A stretch of 64,000 bases of DNA from Deltaproteobacteria bacterium (GTDB taxonomy: Bacteria > Desulfobacterota > Binatia > UBA1149 > SPBQ01). A program made the translations under genes and the position numbers. Under the pieces are notes generated by a model. The model searched no databases. It saw only the letters and a list, made by a program, of their open reading frames with translations, and had not been told where the DNA came from. Numbering within the stretch: position 1 is the stretch's first letter; each line of letters starts with the position of its first letter. Below, in pieces: positions 34,396 to 43,804 of this stretch. The stretch covers positions 94,489 to 158,488 of the forward strand of contig JAJCZM010000054.1 of assembly GCA_029262375.1 (NCBI GenBank), written 5' to 3'.

Positions 34396-36237
34396 CTACT
34401 GCACCGTCACCGAAGTCGTGCTCGTGTTGTTGCGCTCGTCGCCTTCGAGAATATCACCTACAGGATCGACGCGGATGCGCAGTTCGTGGCTGCCGGGCGT
34501 ATTGATTGCGAAATCCACGGTACGCATGCCTCGCGCTTGGCCCGGCGCCAGCCGCTCGGTGAGTTGGGTGCGCAGCGGAATCACGGGTCCCATCGGGCCG
34601 ACGATCTCATAGGCCTGGTAGCCTGCCGGCAGAATCGCATCGACAGATCCCACGTTCTTGACGCCTAGTACGAGAAACATCGGTTGGCCGGCTCGTGGAT
34701 TGTCGGGGCGTACGGTTACGCTTTCGAGGACGAGGTCCGGCAAAGCGGCCGCGGCTGTTCCGATCGTAGTGGTGGCGAGGTAACTGTTGTTGTCTTCGAC
34801 CGACTCGCGGATGCGGTTGTCGGGATCGATGTGGAACGTCCATCGGTGCATGCCCGCCGCGTGTGACTCGGGTCGCGGGCGCAGCTTGACGTCGGTCATA
34901 CGTGACGGAGGTAGCACCAGCGCTTGTGGGCCGGCGCGCAGTTCTTGGAAGCCGTCGGCCGCAATGATGCGGTCCGGCGGGAAAATCATGGCGCCCGCGC
35001 TTCCTTGGTTCATGATGCGCACTTCGGCGACGAACGGCGCATTGATGGATGGCTGCGGGGGATCGAAAGTGACCGATACGATCGTCAGGTCCGGGTGGCG
35101 ACGTGGGCCTACGGCCAGCGACTGCATTTTGCGATTGTTCGCTTCGTCGCGTTCGGTGATCGCGTTCTTCGGGTCCAAACGAATCTCGACCGGATGATTT
35201 CCGGCCTGCTCGACCTCGAAGATCATCGGTCCGTACACGCGTTCATGCCCTGCTTCGATGGTGGTATCGCGCCCGACGGCAAACTCGCGCTCCTTTGCTC
35301 CGTCGATCGACCATGCCAGCAGCACGTCGCCGGGGTTGAACGTGACATCGGCCGTCCCTTCGTTGGCCACGGAGACGAACGCGCCGACACTCTGGCCTGC
35401 GTGTGGCTGCTCGGGGTCGAGCCTGATGCTGCGTATCGCCAGGTCGGCAATCGCCGGCACGATCTCGATATTGCGTCGCAGCGGTGGGCTCGTTCGTCCT
35501 GCCACGTCTACGGCCACCAGTTCGATGCTTTGTTTGCCGGTGTCGCTCGCCGTCAGTTCCAGCTCAACGATGCGTGCGTCTCGTTCCAGTGGTCGTGCTT
35601 CGACGGACTGCCGGCCCATCGTGGCGCGTACGTGGGCCAGCCCCCCGACCGCGGCAGTGCGCACTCGGATCCTGATCGGGCGGTTCTCAATGACGGGATC
35701 GTCGAACAACGCGTCGATTATCGAAGGCGTGAGGTCCGGTTCGATGACCGTCAGATCGAAGCGAGCCATCGTGGCGATGATGCCGCGGCCGACGCGCAAT
35801 TGAACTCGGTAGCGTCCCGGAGTCGCATCGATGGCCGTAGTGATGCGCACTACGCGTGAGAAGCCGCTTCCTGCCTCCGCGGCGGCGAGTGCGCCTACGA
35901 TGCCGACCGCGTCGGTTCCGCCGCTGATGACCCGGGCTTCGGTCAGCTCGTGTAGAGACGTTCCGCGCAGTAACAGGACGGCCTGTTGGCCGGCGGCAAT
36001 TTCGATGTGTTCAGGCTCGAATTGCGTGATGGTGAGTGCGGGACGATCGCCATCGGCGCCGGTTTGCGCGGCCGCGCCGTTGGCGTGCACGCCGATCGCG
36101 GCAACGAAGAGCGCGACGGCGGCAGCCCCTTTGCACATTCGTGCGACGAAAGGGGACGAAGAACTCGCGATCGATCCGGACGCTGAGCCGGAGGGATAGA
36201 TCGGCAAGGCCCGTAAAATTGAATTGATGAGTCGCAC
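34396..36237 (-). CDS. Secreted protein with CARDB repeats
   Basis: The 613-residue protein has a signal peptide (MCKGAAAVALFVAAIGVHANGAAA), which argues for a start at ATG 36138; the frame opens at 36237. Residues ~60-270 contain Ig-like beta domains (LTITQFEPEHIEIAAGQQ). Three CARDB domains follow, each with the pattern 'DL.I.S...P..P..G' and ending in 'D..N.I.E.DE.NN' (ITERDEANNRK, RIRESVEDNN, DILEGDERNN). CARDB modules are bacterial adhesion or spacer domains of the Ig type. It probably sits outside the cytoplasm. The gene is 47 bp downstream of dnaE2 but functionally unrelated as far as I can tell. Confidence 0.78.
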   Translation of the reverse strand: MRLINSILRALPIYPSGSASGSIASSSSPFVARMCKGAAAVALFVAAIGVHANGAAAQTGADGDRPALTITQFEPEHIEIAAGQQAVLLLRGTSLHELTEARVISGGTDAVGIVGALAAAEAGSGFSRVVRITTAIDATPGRYRVQLRVGRGIIATMARFDLTVIEPDLTPSIIDALFDDPVIENRPIRIRVRTAAVGGLAHVRATMGRQSVEARPLERDARIVELELTASDTGKQSIELVAVDVAGRTSPPLRRNIEIVPAIADLAIRSIRLDPEQPHAGQSVGAFVSVANEGTADVTFNPGDVLLAWSIDGAKEREFAVGRDTTIEAGHERVYGPMIFEVEQAGNHPVEIRLDPKNAITERDEANNRKMQSLAVGPRRHPDLTIVSVTFDPPQPSINAPFVAEVRIMNQGSAGAMIFPPDRIIAADGFQELRAGPQALVLPPSRMTDVKLRPRPESHAAGMHRWTFHIDPDNRIRESVEDNNSYLATTTIGTAAAALPDLVLESVTVRPDNPRAGQPMFLVLGVKNVGSVDAILPAGYQAYEIVGPMGPVIPLRTQLTERLAPGQARGMRTVDFAINTPGSHELRIRVDPVGDILEGDERNNTSTTSVTVQ

Positions 36238-36284
36238 GCGAGGATGCTAGCCGCGCCGAGGCGGGCTCGCAAGATTGCAGTGCG

Positions 36285-39200
36285 CTAGTGAAAGTCGCGA
36301 CTCGAGAGTTCGATGGGCCTCAGGTGCGAGTCGGGGATCCATAGTTTCTCGGCAATGACGTGCACGATGCCTTCTTGAGCTTGTAGTTTCCCTGTCACTC
36401 CTAAGAAGGACGTTGTTTTGGCGATGAGGCTGAACTGTTTGAACACGCTCTCCCAGATGACGAGATTCACGAATCCTGTTTCGTCTTCGAGTGTCATGAA
36501 TACCACACCGCCTGCCGTGCTTGGGCGTTGGCGGCAGATGACGATACCGGCGTAGTGCACACGACGACCGTCGTCCATCGCGTTAATGCCGCGCGCGTCG
36601 GGCAAGCCTTTGGCTTGAAGAGCCTCGCGCAACGGTTCCATGGGATGCCCGCGTACGCTGTGGTGTGAGGTGCGGTAATCCCAAGCAATGGTTTCGAAGT
36701 CGCCGAGTGCATTGAAGGCCGGACGTTCTTCGTTGACCTGCATGGGCAGCGATTGGTCTTTCGAGCGTACGACTTCGAGCACTTGCCATAGGGCTTGGCG
36801 TCGATCGCCGTCGAATACGGCCAAGGCTCCCGCTTCGGCCAATTGCTTGAGAGCTTTCTCGCCGAGGTGCGCGCGCTTGGCTAGGTCTCCGAGCGATTGA
36901 AACGGGCCGTCGGCCTTTGCTTCGTCGATGCGCGCGCCTTCATCGACGCTGAGTCCTTTGACGTAACGCAGTCCCATACGCACGGCGAAGCGGTCGTCTT
37001 GGTAACGGTGTTTGCCTGCGCGTCCGTCGATTACTGTCGCCGTTTGGTCTTGCTGGTCTTGCTGACCTTGGTGATTCTTTCTGTTTTCGAGTGTGCAGTT
37101 CCAGAGGCTCTGATGGATGTCGATGGGGCGCACTTCGACGCCGTGATGTTTCGCGTCTTCGACCAAGGTGGCGGGCGAGTAGAATCCCATCGGCTGGGCA
37201 TTCAGGATCGAGCAACTGAACTCGGCGTGGTAGTGGCGTTTGAGCCACGATGTCGCGTAAGCGATCAGCGAGAAGCTGGCCGCGTGGCTTTCGGGGAATC
37301 CGTATTCTCCGAAACCGCGAATCTGTTCGAACACGCGCTCGGCGAATTCCGGCGCGATGCCTTTGGCACGCATACGTGAGACCAGGCGTTCGCGATGACG
37401 ATCGATGCGCCCGGTCTTGCGCCAGGCGGCCATGTCACGCCGCAGCTGGTCGGCTTCACCGGGGGTGTAGTCGGCGGCGACGATAGCCAGGCGCATGACC
37501 TGTTCCTGGAACAGAGGCACTCCGTAGGTTTTCTCGAGTACGGGCTGGAGGCAGGGGTGTGGATACTCGATGGATTCCTCACCGTTTCTACGACGTAGGT
37601 ACGGATGCACCATGCCGCCGCTGATCGGCCCGGGGCGCACGATGCTGATCTCGATGACCAGGTCGTAAAACGTTTTCGGCTTCAGTCGTGGAAGCATCGA
37701 CATCTGCGCGCGGCTTTCGATCTGGAAGACGCCGACCGTGTCCGCACGGCACATCATTTCATAGGTCTGTGGGTCTTCGGCGGGAATGGTCGCCATCGAT
37801 AGTCGTAGCCCTCGGTGTCGGTTGAGCAGGCGAAAGGCCATGTCGAGCTGCGTGAGTGCGCCCAGGCCGAGCAAGTCGACTTTGAACAAGCCGAGTTCCT
37901 CGATGTCGTCTTTGTCCCACTGGATGACCGTACGGTCTTCTTTGGTCGCGTTCTCAATCGGCACGATGTCGTGCACCGGTTCGTGTCCGAGCAAGAAGCC
38001 GCCGGGGTGAATCGAGAGATGGCGTGGGAAGTCCAGTATTTCGTTGGAAAGCGAAAGCAGATGGGTGTGCGCAGGTGACGATGTTTCGATGCCGGCCTGC
38101 GTGAGTGCCGATGAAGGGATCTCTCCGTGGTGGGGTAATAGTTTGGCGAGCCGGTCCATCGTGGTTTCGGTAAGACCGAGTGCCTTGCCTACATCGCGCA
38201 CGGCTGAGCGCGGCCGGTAACGAATCACGGTGGCGACCATGGCGGCGCGGGCACGGCCGTACTTCTCGTAGACGTGTTGAATGACTTCTTCGCGGCGCTC
38301 GTGCCCGATGTCGAGGTCTATATCAGGCGGTTCGTCGCGCTCCTTCGAGATGAAGCGTTCGAAGAGGAACCCCATACGCACCGGATCGATAGCCGTGATG
38401 CCCAAGCAGTAGCAGACCACCGAGTTCGCCGCCGAGCCGCGGCCCTGGCAGAGGATCTCGTTGGCGCGGCAATACTCGACGATCTCGTACATCGTGAGGA
38501 AGTAACCGCAGTAATCGAGTTCGTCGATGAGGCGCAGCTCTTTCTCGATCTGTCGCGTTACGTCCTCAGGGATGCGCCCGTTGTAGCGTGCCTCGGCACC
38601 TTCGTGTGTGAGGCGTCGCAGCCATTCGGCTGAACTCGAGCCATCGGGGAGACGCTCGGAGGGGTAACGGTAGCGCAATTCCGAAAGCGTGAACGAACAA
38701 CGTCCCGCCACTTCAGCTGTGCGGGCCACGGAATCGTAGTCGTCGGAGAACAGCTCGACGAAGGCGTGTGGTGTCTTCAGTGCGTGTTCGGCATTGGGAC
38801 GAGTCAATCTACCGATGGCCGACAGCTTCGCACCGTGACGGATGCAGGTCAGGATGTCGTGCAACGGGCGACGCGCCGGGGTGTGATACAGCGTTTCCAC
38901 CGCGGCGACGGTCGGTAGCTCGTAGCGTTTTGCGCGAGCGCGTAGTCGCACTTCCTGCTCCAATTCTTCGGCATGGCAATGACGGCTGACCATGGCGTAG
39001 AGCCGATCGCCGTATGCTTCTTTCAAGGAAGCCGCCACGTGCATCGGTTCGATGGTGGAGGTGAGTAGACTGCGAGCGCCGCCCCAAAGCGCGACCATGC
39101 CTTCTGCGTGCTCCGCGACTTCGAGCCAGGTGACGCGCGAGCGTCCTTTCTCGCAGCGTAGTCGGCCTTTGCTGATCAAGCGGCATAGGTTCGCGTAACC

Positions 39201-39452
39201 GGCACGGTTCTCGGCCAGCACGACGATGCTCGAATCGTCGTCCACAGTGATCTCGGAACCTATGATCAGGTGTACGCCGAGTTCCCGCGCGCGTTTGTGA
39301 GCATGCACGACGGCGTAGACACCGTCGCGGTCGGTGATGGCGATGGTCGAGAGGCCCAAGAAGGCCGCTGTCTCGACGAGTTCATCGGGGTGAGACGCTC
39401 CTTCTAAGAAGGAGAAGTTGGATTTGCACCATAGAGGGACGTAGGCCGACAC
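36285..39452 (-). CDS. dnaE2: Error-prone DNA polymerase DnaE2 (ImuC)
   Basis: This 1055-residue C-family polymerase starts at GTG 39452. The PHP domain is first ([22 protein letters not shown], in pieces). The palm follows, with [20 protein letters not shown] and the catalytic [12 protein letters not shown]. The helix-hairpin-helix and OB regions lie near the C-terminus ([25 protein letters not shown]). The length fits DnaE2, not replicative DnaE. A Gln-rich insert ([11 protein letters not shown]) lies near residue 770. It performs SOS translesion synthesis with ImuA and ImuB, which are encoded 4-9 kb away. An operator identical to that of lexA lies 51-70 bp upstream. Confidence 0.95.
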   Translation of the reverse strand: MSAYVPLWCKSNFSFLEGASHPDELVETAAFLGLSTIAITDRDGVYAVVHAHKRARELGVHLIIGSEITVDDDSSIVVLAENRAGYANLCRLISKGRLRCEKGRSRVTWLEVAEHAEGMVALWGGARSLLTSTIEPMHVAASLKEAYGDRLYAMVSRHCHAEELEQEVRLRARAKRYELPTVAAVETLYHTPARRPLHDILTCIRHGAKLSAIGRLTRPNAEHALKTPHAFVELFSDDYDSVARTAEVAGRCSFTLSELRYRYPSERLPDGSSSAEWLRRLTHEGAEARYNGRIPEDVTRQIEKELRLIDELDYCGYFLTMYEIVEYCRANEILCQGRGSAANSVVCYCLGITAIDPVRMGFLFERFISKERDEPPDIDLDIGHERREEVIQHVYEKYGRARAAMVATVIRYRPRSAVRDVGKALGLTETTMDRLAKLLPHHGEIPSSALTQAGIETSSPAHTHLLSLSNEILDFPRHLSIHPGGFLLGHEPVHDIVPIENATKEDRTVIQWDKDDIEELGLFKVDLLGLGALTQLDMAFRLLNRHRGLRLSMATIPAEDPQTYEMMCRADTVGVFQIESRAQMSMLPRLKPKTFYDLVIEISIVRPGPISGGMVHPYLRRRNGEESIEYPHPCLQPVLEKTYGVPLFQEQVMRLAIVAADYTPGEADQLRRDMAAWRKTGRIDRHRERLVSRMRAKGIAPEFAERVFEQIRGFGEYGFPESHAASFSLIAYATSWLKRHYHAEFSCSILNAQPMGFYSPATLVEDAKHHGVEVRPIDIHQSLWNCTLENRKNHQGQQDQQDQTATVIDGRAGKHRYQDDRFAVRMGLRYVKGLSVDEGARIDEAKADGPFQSLGDLAKRAHLGEKALKQLAEAGALAVFDGDRRQALWQVLEVVRSKDQSLPMQVNEERPAFNALGDFETIAWDYRTSHHSVRGHPMEPLREALQAKGLPDARGINAMDDGRRVHYAGIVICRQRPSTAGGVVFMTLEDETGFVNLVIWESVFKQFSLIAKTTSFLGVTGKLQAQEGIVHVIAEKLWIPDSHLRPIELSSRDFH

Positions 39453-39502
39453 AATTGCTCGCCAATCCCACAGGCGCGGGGGACGCCGCAGGATGGGGAG
39501 CG

Positions 39503-39522
39503 TACCAGACGTTTGTCTGGTA
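39503..39522. promoter_or_regulatory. LexA operator of dnaE2
   Basis: TACCAGACGTTTGTCTGGTA is a 20-bp dyad with TACCAGAC and GTCTGGTA around GTTT. The same sequence, bar the last base, precedes lexA at 46971. It differs from the E. coli (CTGT-N8-ACAG) and Bacillus-type (GAAC-N4-GTTC) boxes. Confidence 0.85.
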
Positions 39523-39541
39523 AATCAAGCGGGCTCTGAAA

Positions 39542-41167
39542 CTACTCCGACGTACGTACGATGTCGGGGTTGGTGGCGTCCAATTCGTTCGCCAAATAGG
39601 CCGTAGCCACGGGATTGTTGCGCAGCGTCGATTCGAAGAAAGCCGTGCCGGCGTAGAGCATGAGGTCTAGCTGACGGAATGGATCCATCGCATCGGGATC
39701 GAGCGGGCCGTCGCAGAAGCTCGTGCTGCAGCCGGCGTCGCTTACGAACGCCGGCGCGCCGCCCAATGCCGCAATGAGCGCTGTGAACTGTGTCTCCAAC
39801 GTCATGGCGTCGGGAAGGAAGGCGCAGCCCCCCACGTCGTCCAGGCCGATCGAGATTGCCGCGTCCGAGAAGTTCATGTGGTTGCCTCGGACGAAGCGGA
39901 CCAGCGATTTCGACGCGTTGGCGCGGTCGTAGATCTTTTGCGCGTTGCCGTCGAAATCGACGAGCAAATCGTTGTCGCCGTGAAGCACCATTAGAGGGAT
40001 ATCAACCGCGCCGTACCAGCCCGGTTGGAAGATGCAGCCCGGCGGGGACATGGGCATCGCGGCCTTGATGCGCGTATCACGCAGCGTTGCGTCGTAGGTC
40101 GTGATGACGGTCGACATGGCTCCGTTCGAATGGCCGGTCATGCCGATCTTGTCGGGATCGATGCTCCCCTCGAACATATGTGCGGGTTGCGTGTTGAACG
40201 CGAGGAACGTGTCGATGAGAAAAGCCACATCAAGCGCCTGGGCGGGTTGATCGGCCGTGCTCGGGCCGCCCGGTGCCAAGAACGTCGAGAGCGGAAAGGC
40301 CGGTGCGATGACGATGTAGCCGTGGCTGGCCAAGTGTGTGGTCAGGACTTGCGAGGCGTTGTTGGGACTGCCGAGCCCGTGCGCGAAGACGATGAAGGGG
40401 TAGGGGCCGCCGGTCAGGTCGAGCGGCGAATCCTGAGCGGGCGACGTCGCCGGATACCAGATCAGTGTATCGAGTGTGCGATCGGGGGCGCCGGGGTAGG
40501 TTCCGTTCGCCATGGTTGGGCGCGATGCGTCGACGAAGACCATGTTCGTCTGCGCGACTGTGTAGGGACCTGATTTGACGAGTGACAACGACGAACGTCT
40601 ATCGTCGACATCCACCGTCGGTTCGATGCGCGCCCCGCCCGAGATCTTCTTGCCGCAGCCCTTATCGTCGCCCGCCGGCTGCCGCGGACACACGTCATCG
40701 CTCGTGTCTTCGTCGGCGTTGCCGTCCAGCGCCGCATGATCGAGCGTCATCGAGAAGCTCCAATCGATCGATACTTCAGGGTTCGATCCGCAGCCGAAGT
40801 CGACTGCGTAGCGCAACTTCAGTTTCTTCGAAGGCGCGACAGAGAAGGGCGGCGTTGCTTTCTTACTGAAGTCGGGCGTGACGGTCGGTAGGCCGCAAGC
40901 GCGTGGCCCGGGAAGTTGGGTGATATTCAGTGTGACTGCCGAATCGAGCGTGGCCATGTCGGCGACGTTGAGAGTCTCGGACCCTTCGTTGTTGATCTTG
41001 ACGATGATGCGGCCGGTACGGACTGGACGCGTGTCGGTGAGCTTCGCGCGCTTCGGTCCGATCTTGAGACCGGACACGGACAGGTCGTGAACCTGTGCCG
41101 AAGCGGGACTGCTTAGAACCGAAACGAGAAACGCCGAAGTGAGCGTCATCCGTACGAAGGTGGTCAT
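39542..41167 (-). CDS. Secreted alpha/beta hydrolase (PAF-acetylhydrolase-like)
   Basis: The 541-residue protein has a signal peptide (LTSAFLVSVLSSPASA). A beta-rich N-terminal module follows (~25-190; 'LSVSGLKIGPKRAKL', 'IIVKINNEGSETLNV', CARDB-like), then a hydrolase domain. The hydrolase has PFIVFAHGLGSPNNASQ (oxyanion region), the nucleophile elbow GMTGHSNGAMSTVI with Ser, IPLMVLHGDNDLLVDFD with the acid Asp, and the catalytic His in FVRGNHMNFSD. The elbow and domain order resemble platelet-activating-factor acetylhydrolase/chlorophyllase-type esterases. It acts outside the cytoplasm. The substrate is unknown; it sits between dnaE2 and a CofD-like gene with no clear operon. Confidence 0.8.
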   Translation of the reverse strand: MTTFVRMTLTSAFLVSVLSSPASAQVHDLSVSGLKIGPKRAKLTDTRPVRTGRIIVKINNEGSETLNVADMATLDSAVTLNITQLPGPRACGLPTVTPDFSKKATPPFSVAPSKKLKLRYAVDFGCGSNPEVSIDWSFSMTLDHAALDGNADEDTSDDVCPRQPAGDDKGCGKKISGGARIEPTVDVDDRRSSLSLVKSGPYTVAQTNMVFVDASRPTMANGTYPGAPDRTLDTLIWYPATSPAQDSPLDLTGGPYPFIVFAHGLGSPNNASQVLTTHLASHGYIVIAPAFPLSTFLAPGGPSTADQPAQALDVAFLIDTFLAFNTQPAHMFEGSIDPDKIGMTGHSNGAMSTVITTYDATLRDTRIKAAMPMSPPGCIFQPGWYGAVDIPLMVLHGDNDLLVDFDGNAQKIYDRANASKSLVRFVRGNHMNFSDAAISIGLDDVGGCAFLPDAMTLETQFTALIAALGGAPAFVSDAGCSTSFCDGPLDPDAMDPFRQLDLMLYAGTAFFESTLRNNPVATAYLANELDATNPDIVRTSE

Positions 41168-41276
41168 TGTGCTGGTTACTCCTGGTCGTCTGCGCGGGGT
41201 CGGAAGAGAATCAGTTTAGACCGAGCTGCGCGGCGGGGCCAGAGGGAATCTGAACGGTAGCACCGTTCGGGGGGGA

Positions 41277-42491
41277 TCAGGCCAGCGAGAGTAGTAGCCC
41301 GGCGAACAGGTCGGCGTCTATCACGCGGTCGCCGGCTTCTCGGCAGAGCTGCGTGTCGATCACCTCGATCCCCATCGCGAGAATCCGCTGGAGCTCCAGG
41401 CGCGATTCGTACGTTGCCCGCTCGGTATCGACCAGAACGCACGTCAGGATTGCCGATGTCGGTGTGTCTTCGCCGGTATCACGCCGCACCGCTGCGATGA
41501 TACGTTCGGTGCAGTCGGCGGCTGACAGCCCGAGCTGTTCCGGGTCGTGGCCGAGGTTGGGCACGTAGACCTTTTGGCATCGTGCCGACGCGATCGCAGT
41601 GCCCATTCCGCTCGGCAGCAGGTTCGCGATCACGCTCGTGAAAAAACTTCCTGGCGGATAGCAGATGAGGTCGGCGTGATTCACCATGCGTGCGACGTCA
41701 CTGCGCAGCCGCGCATCGGCCGGTTGCGGATCATCGAGACTTGCGATGAGTTCCAGATCGACGATCGGTGACTCTATGGGGGGCGTCTCTTTGCCGGTGA
41801 TGCGGTGTTGACCGATTCGCTGCGTGCCGTCGGCAAGCGTGGCGCGCAGATGCCTACTTTCGTTGACGACCGGCACGACGATGCCGTGCGCTTCGATCAA
41901 CTTCGATACGAGGAACAGGACCGAGTCGAGATTGCCGCCGAGCTGATGGTACCCGCCGGCGAGAATGAGGTTACCAACGCTTGCGCCGCGAAGATCGAAG
42001 TTCGGCTGCATGTACTTTACGAACTCTCGTAGGTGCGCTCGGACAATGCCGCTCATCGGGTCGGGAATTGCCGCAACGAGTGGGTCGCTCCCGTCTGCGA
42101 GCGCAAGCAGGCGCTCGAACAACGCGTCGGAGTCGCCATCGGTATCGAAACGATGACCGAAGAGCCGGTAGATCTCTCGGTTGCCGCGCAGTCCCGCGTC
42201 GGAAAGTGCCATCAGTCGATTGCGTAGGTCGCCTACCGATAGCATTCCGAATGCTTCGCGAATCTCGGCCGAACTTCCGCCGGAATCGAAGGGCGTGACG
42301 ATATGGATCGAGTTGTGAGTGTAGTTCTTGAGCGTAAAGCTGAGTTCTTTGAGTGCGGTGCCGCCGCTGAGGAACAAGAGTGCCGGGCCGTGCTCGGGCT
42401 CGCGACGCTGGCGAGCCAGGCCCACGTCATCGCGGTGCGTTCGACCGATCGTCGCTGGCACGTCACCGGGCATCTCAAAATCATAGCCCAT
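41277..42491 (-). CDS. CofD-like protein, probably of the GAK-system subgroup
   Basis: ATG 42491 (MGYDFEMPGDVP) is preceded by AAAGG at good spacing, so I prefer it to 42536. The 404-residue protein has the CofD/YvcK-type start LLFLSGGTALKELSFTLKNYTHN (in pieces). It continues IVTPFDSGGSSAEIREAFGMLSVGDLRNR, ASVGNLILAGGYHQLGGN and LICYPPGSFFTSVIANLLPSG. Known members transfer 2-phospholactate (CofD) or bind UDP-sugars (YvcK). This one looks like the 'CofD-related, GAK system' branch, whose function is undefined; no other GAK partner is nearby. It is divergent from the selenoprotein gene with 116 bp between starts, so the two may share a control region. Confidence 0.7.
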   Translation of the reverse strand: MGYDFEMPGDVPATIGRTHRDDVGLARQRREPEHGPALLFLSGGTALKELSFTLKNYTHNSIHIVTPFDSGGSSAEIREAFGMLSVGDLRNRLMALSDAGLRGNREIYRLFGHRFDTDGDSDALFERLLALADGSDPLVAAIPDPMSGIVRAHLREFVKYMQPNFDLRGASVGNLILAGGYHQLGGNLDSVLFLVSKLIEAHGIVVPVVNESRHLRATLADGTQRIGQHRITGKETPPIESPIVDLELIASLDDPQPADARLRSDVARMVNHADLICYPPGSFFTSVIANLLPSGMGTAIASARCQKVYVPNLGHDPEQLGLSAADCTERIIAAVRRDTGEDTPTSAILTCVLVDTERATYESRLELQRILAMGIEVIDTQLCREAGDRVIDADLFAGLLLSLA

Positions 42492-42607
42492 GCCGCGGTG
42501 CCTTTGTCGTGAAGATTGCGGTGAATGCGCGTGCATTGCTTGGTTTGCCCCACGCCGACTGATTCGATGTGGTCGTTGCGGGGGCGCGCCCGCCGGGAGT
42601 AAGCATC

Positions 42608-43804
42608 ATGAGTGTAGTCAGTGCCGACCACGGACCGACGATTACGATCCGCGAGGATCTCCCCGAAGCGTTCTCTCGCGCGCTGGCCCAGATTGCTTCG
42701 CCCGGCGCCTGGTGGACCGGCGCCGAGCGCGTGGCGATTGCGACCGAGGCTCGCCGCGCGTTTCACTGTTCACTGTGCGCCAAGCGCAAAGCGGCGCTCT
42801 CTCCGTACACGCACGATGGTCGACACGATGGCGAGTCGATTCTTTCGCTCGATATCGTCGATATGGTGCATCGCATCGCGAGCGACCCGGGTCGCATCAG
42901 TAAGCGCGTGTATGAAGATACGGTCGCTGCCGGCATCGAGCCGGCGCGTTACGCCGAAACGCTCGGTGTGATCGTACGCACCGTCAACATTGAATACTTC
43001 CATCGAGCGCTGGGCCTGCCGTCGCCGGCTCTCCCCATTGCCGAAAGTGGTGAACCGTCACGGCGGCTGCCCGAAGGTCTGGTCGATGGCGAGGCCTGGT
43101 TGCCGATGCTTCCGACGCGTCACGCTGAGTTCGGAGGGCGGTCTTTGCCCAATGTGGGTCGCGCGATGAGCGCTGCGCCCGATGAAGTGCGCGCGATGGC
43201 CGATCTCGCTACCGCTGAATACATGGATATGGCGCATGTCAGCGATCCAACGTTCGATCCGGGGCGCGCGATCGATCGTGCACAGATGGAACTGATCGCG
43301 GGCCGCGTGTCTGCCATCAACGAATGCTTCTATTGAACGAGTGCGCACGCGCTGCTGCTCCGTGTGAGCGGCGAAAACAAGAGCGAGGCTTACGATCTCG
43401 GTGCGTTGACCGACCGCCGTCGCGATAGCGGTGTGCCGCACGGCGATCTGTTGCTCCGCTTCGTCGACGCCGTCATGGGGGACGACGAGTCGGAGCGCGC
43501 TACCGTGCGCGGCGAAGTGCACGATACGCTCGGCAACGACGGTCTGGTCGAAGCGGCCTGTATCGTTGCCACCTTTAACCAGATGGTGCGCATCGCAGAT
43601 GGCTCGGGCATTCCGCTCGATACACCTCTGGACATGGCGACTACCGGCTTTCGCGGCGACATCGGGCTCGAGGCGTTCGGGTCTGCTGCGAACACGCCTG
43701 CGGCGGGAGCCGTGAAGAAGGCGATGATAGGCGCGGTCGATGCGGTGACGGCACCGATACGTCCGATGCTGTTCAAGGTGTTTTCGAAGATTCGCAATCG
43801 TTAG
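42608..43804 (+). CDS. Probable selenoprotein: tandem AhpD-like domains, Sec243 encoded by UGA
   Basis: ATG 42608 (GGGAG upstream) opens 242 codons to a TGA at 43334-43336. The same frame continues for 155 codons to TAG at 43804. Read through, the junction is INECFY-U-TSAHALLLR, which restores the AhpD motif C-x-x-C-x-x-x-H with Sec at the second cysteine (C240, U243, H247). The part after the UGA carries the usual second half of the fold (EAACIVATFNQMVRIADGSGIPLD). Without it neither product is a complete domain. An N-terminal AhpD-like domain has C54-SLC57 but Lys in place of His. A bSECIS-like hairpin follows the UGA. It is likely a thiol/selenol peroxidase or reductase in the cytoplasm. 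The alternative is a Cys-to-stop mutation or two separate proteins. Confidence 0.78.
43353..43373 (+). promoter_or_regulatory. Candidate bacterial SECIS element
   Basis: TGCTGCTC and GAGCGGCG pair over 8 bp (two G-U pairs) around the loop CGTGT. The loop contains the conserved G-U. Its G (43362) lies 26 nt after the last base of the UGA, inside the 16-37 nt window of the published bacterial SECIS model. It lies within the coding frame, as bacterial SECIS elements do. Confidence 0.65.

Noticed and set aside
34561..34620. Copy of the imuB palindromic repeat in the CARDB gene
   Set aside because: Only CCCATCGGG is shared; the second arm and loop are missing, so it is chance.
43364..43804. Separate 146-residue gene starting at GTG 43364
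   Set aside because: It is in the same frame as the upstream gene. The 27 bases between the TGA and this GTG encode the missing T-S-A-H part of the AhpD motif, so one interrupted gene fits better.
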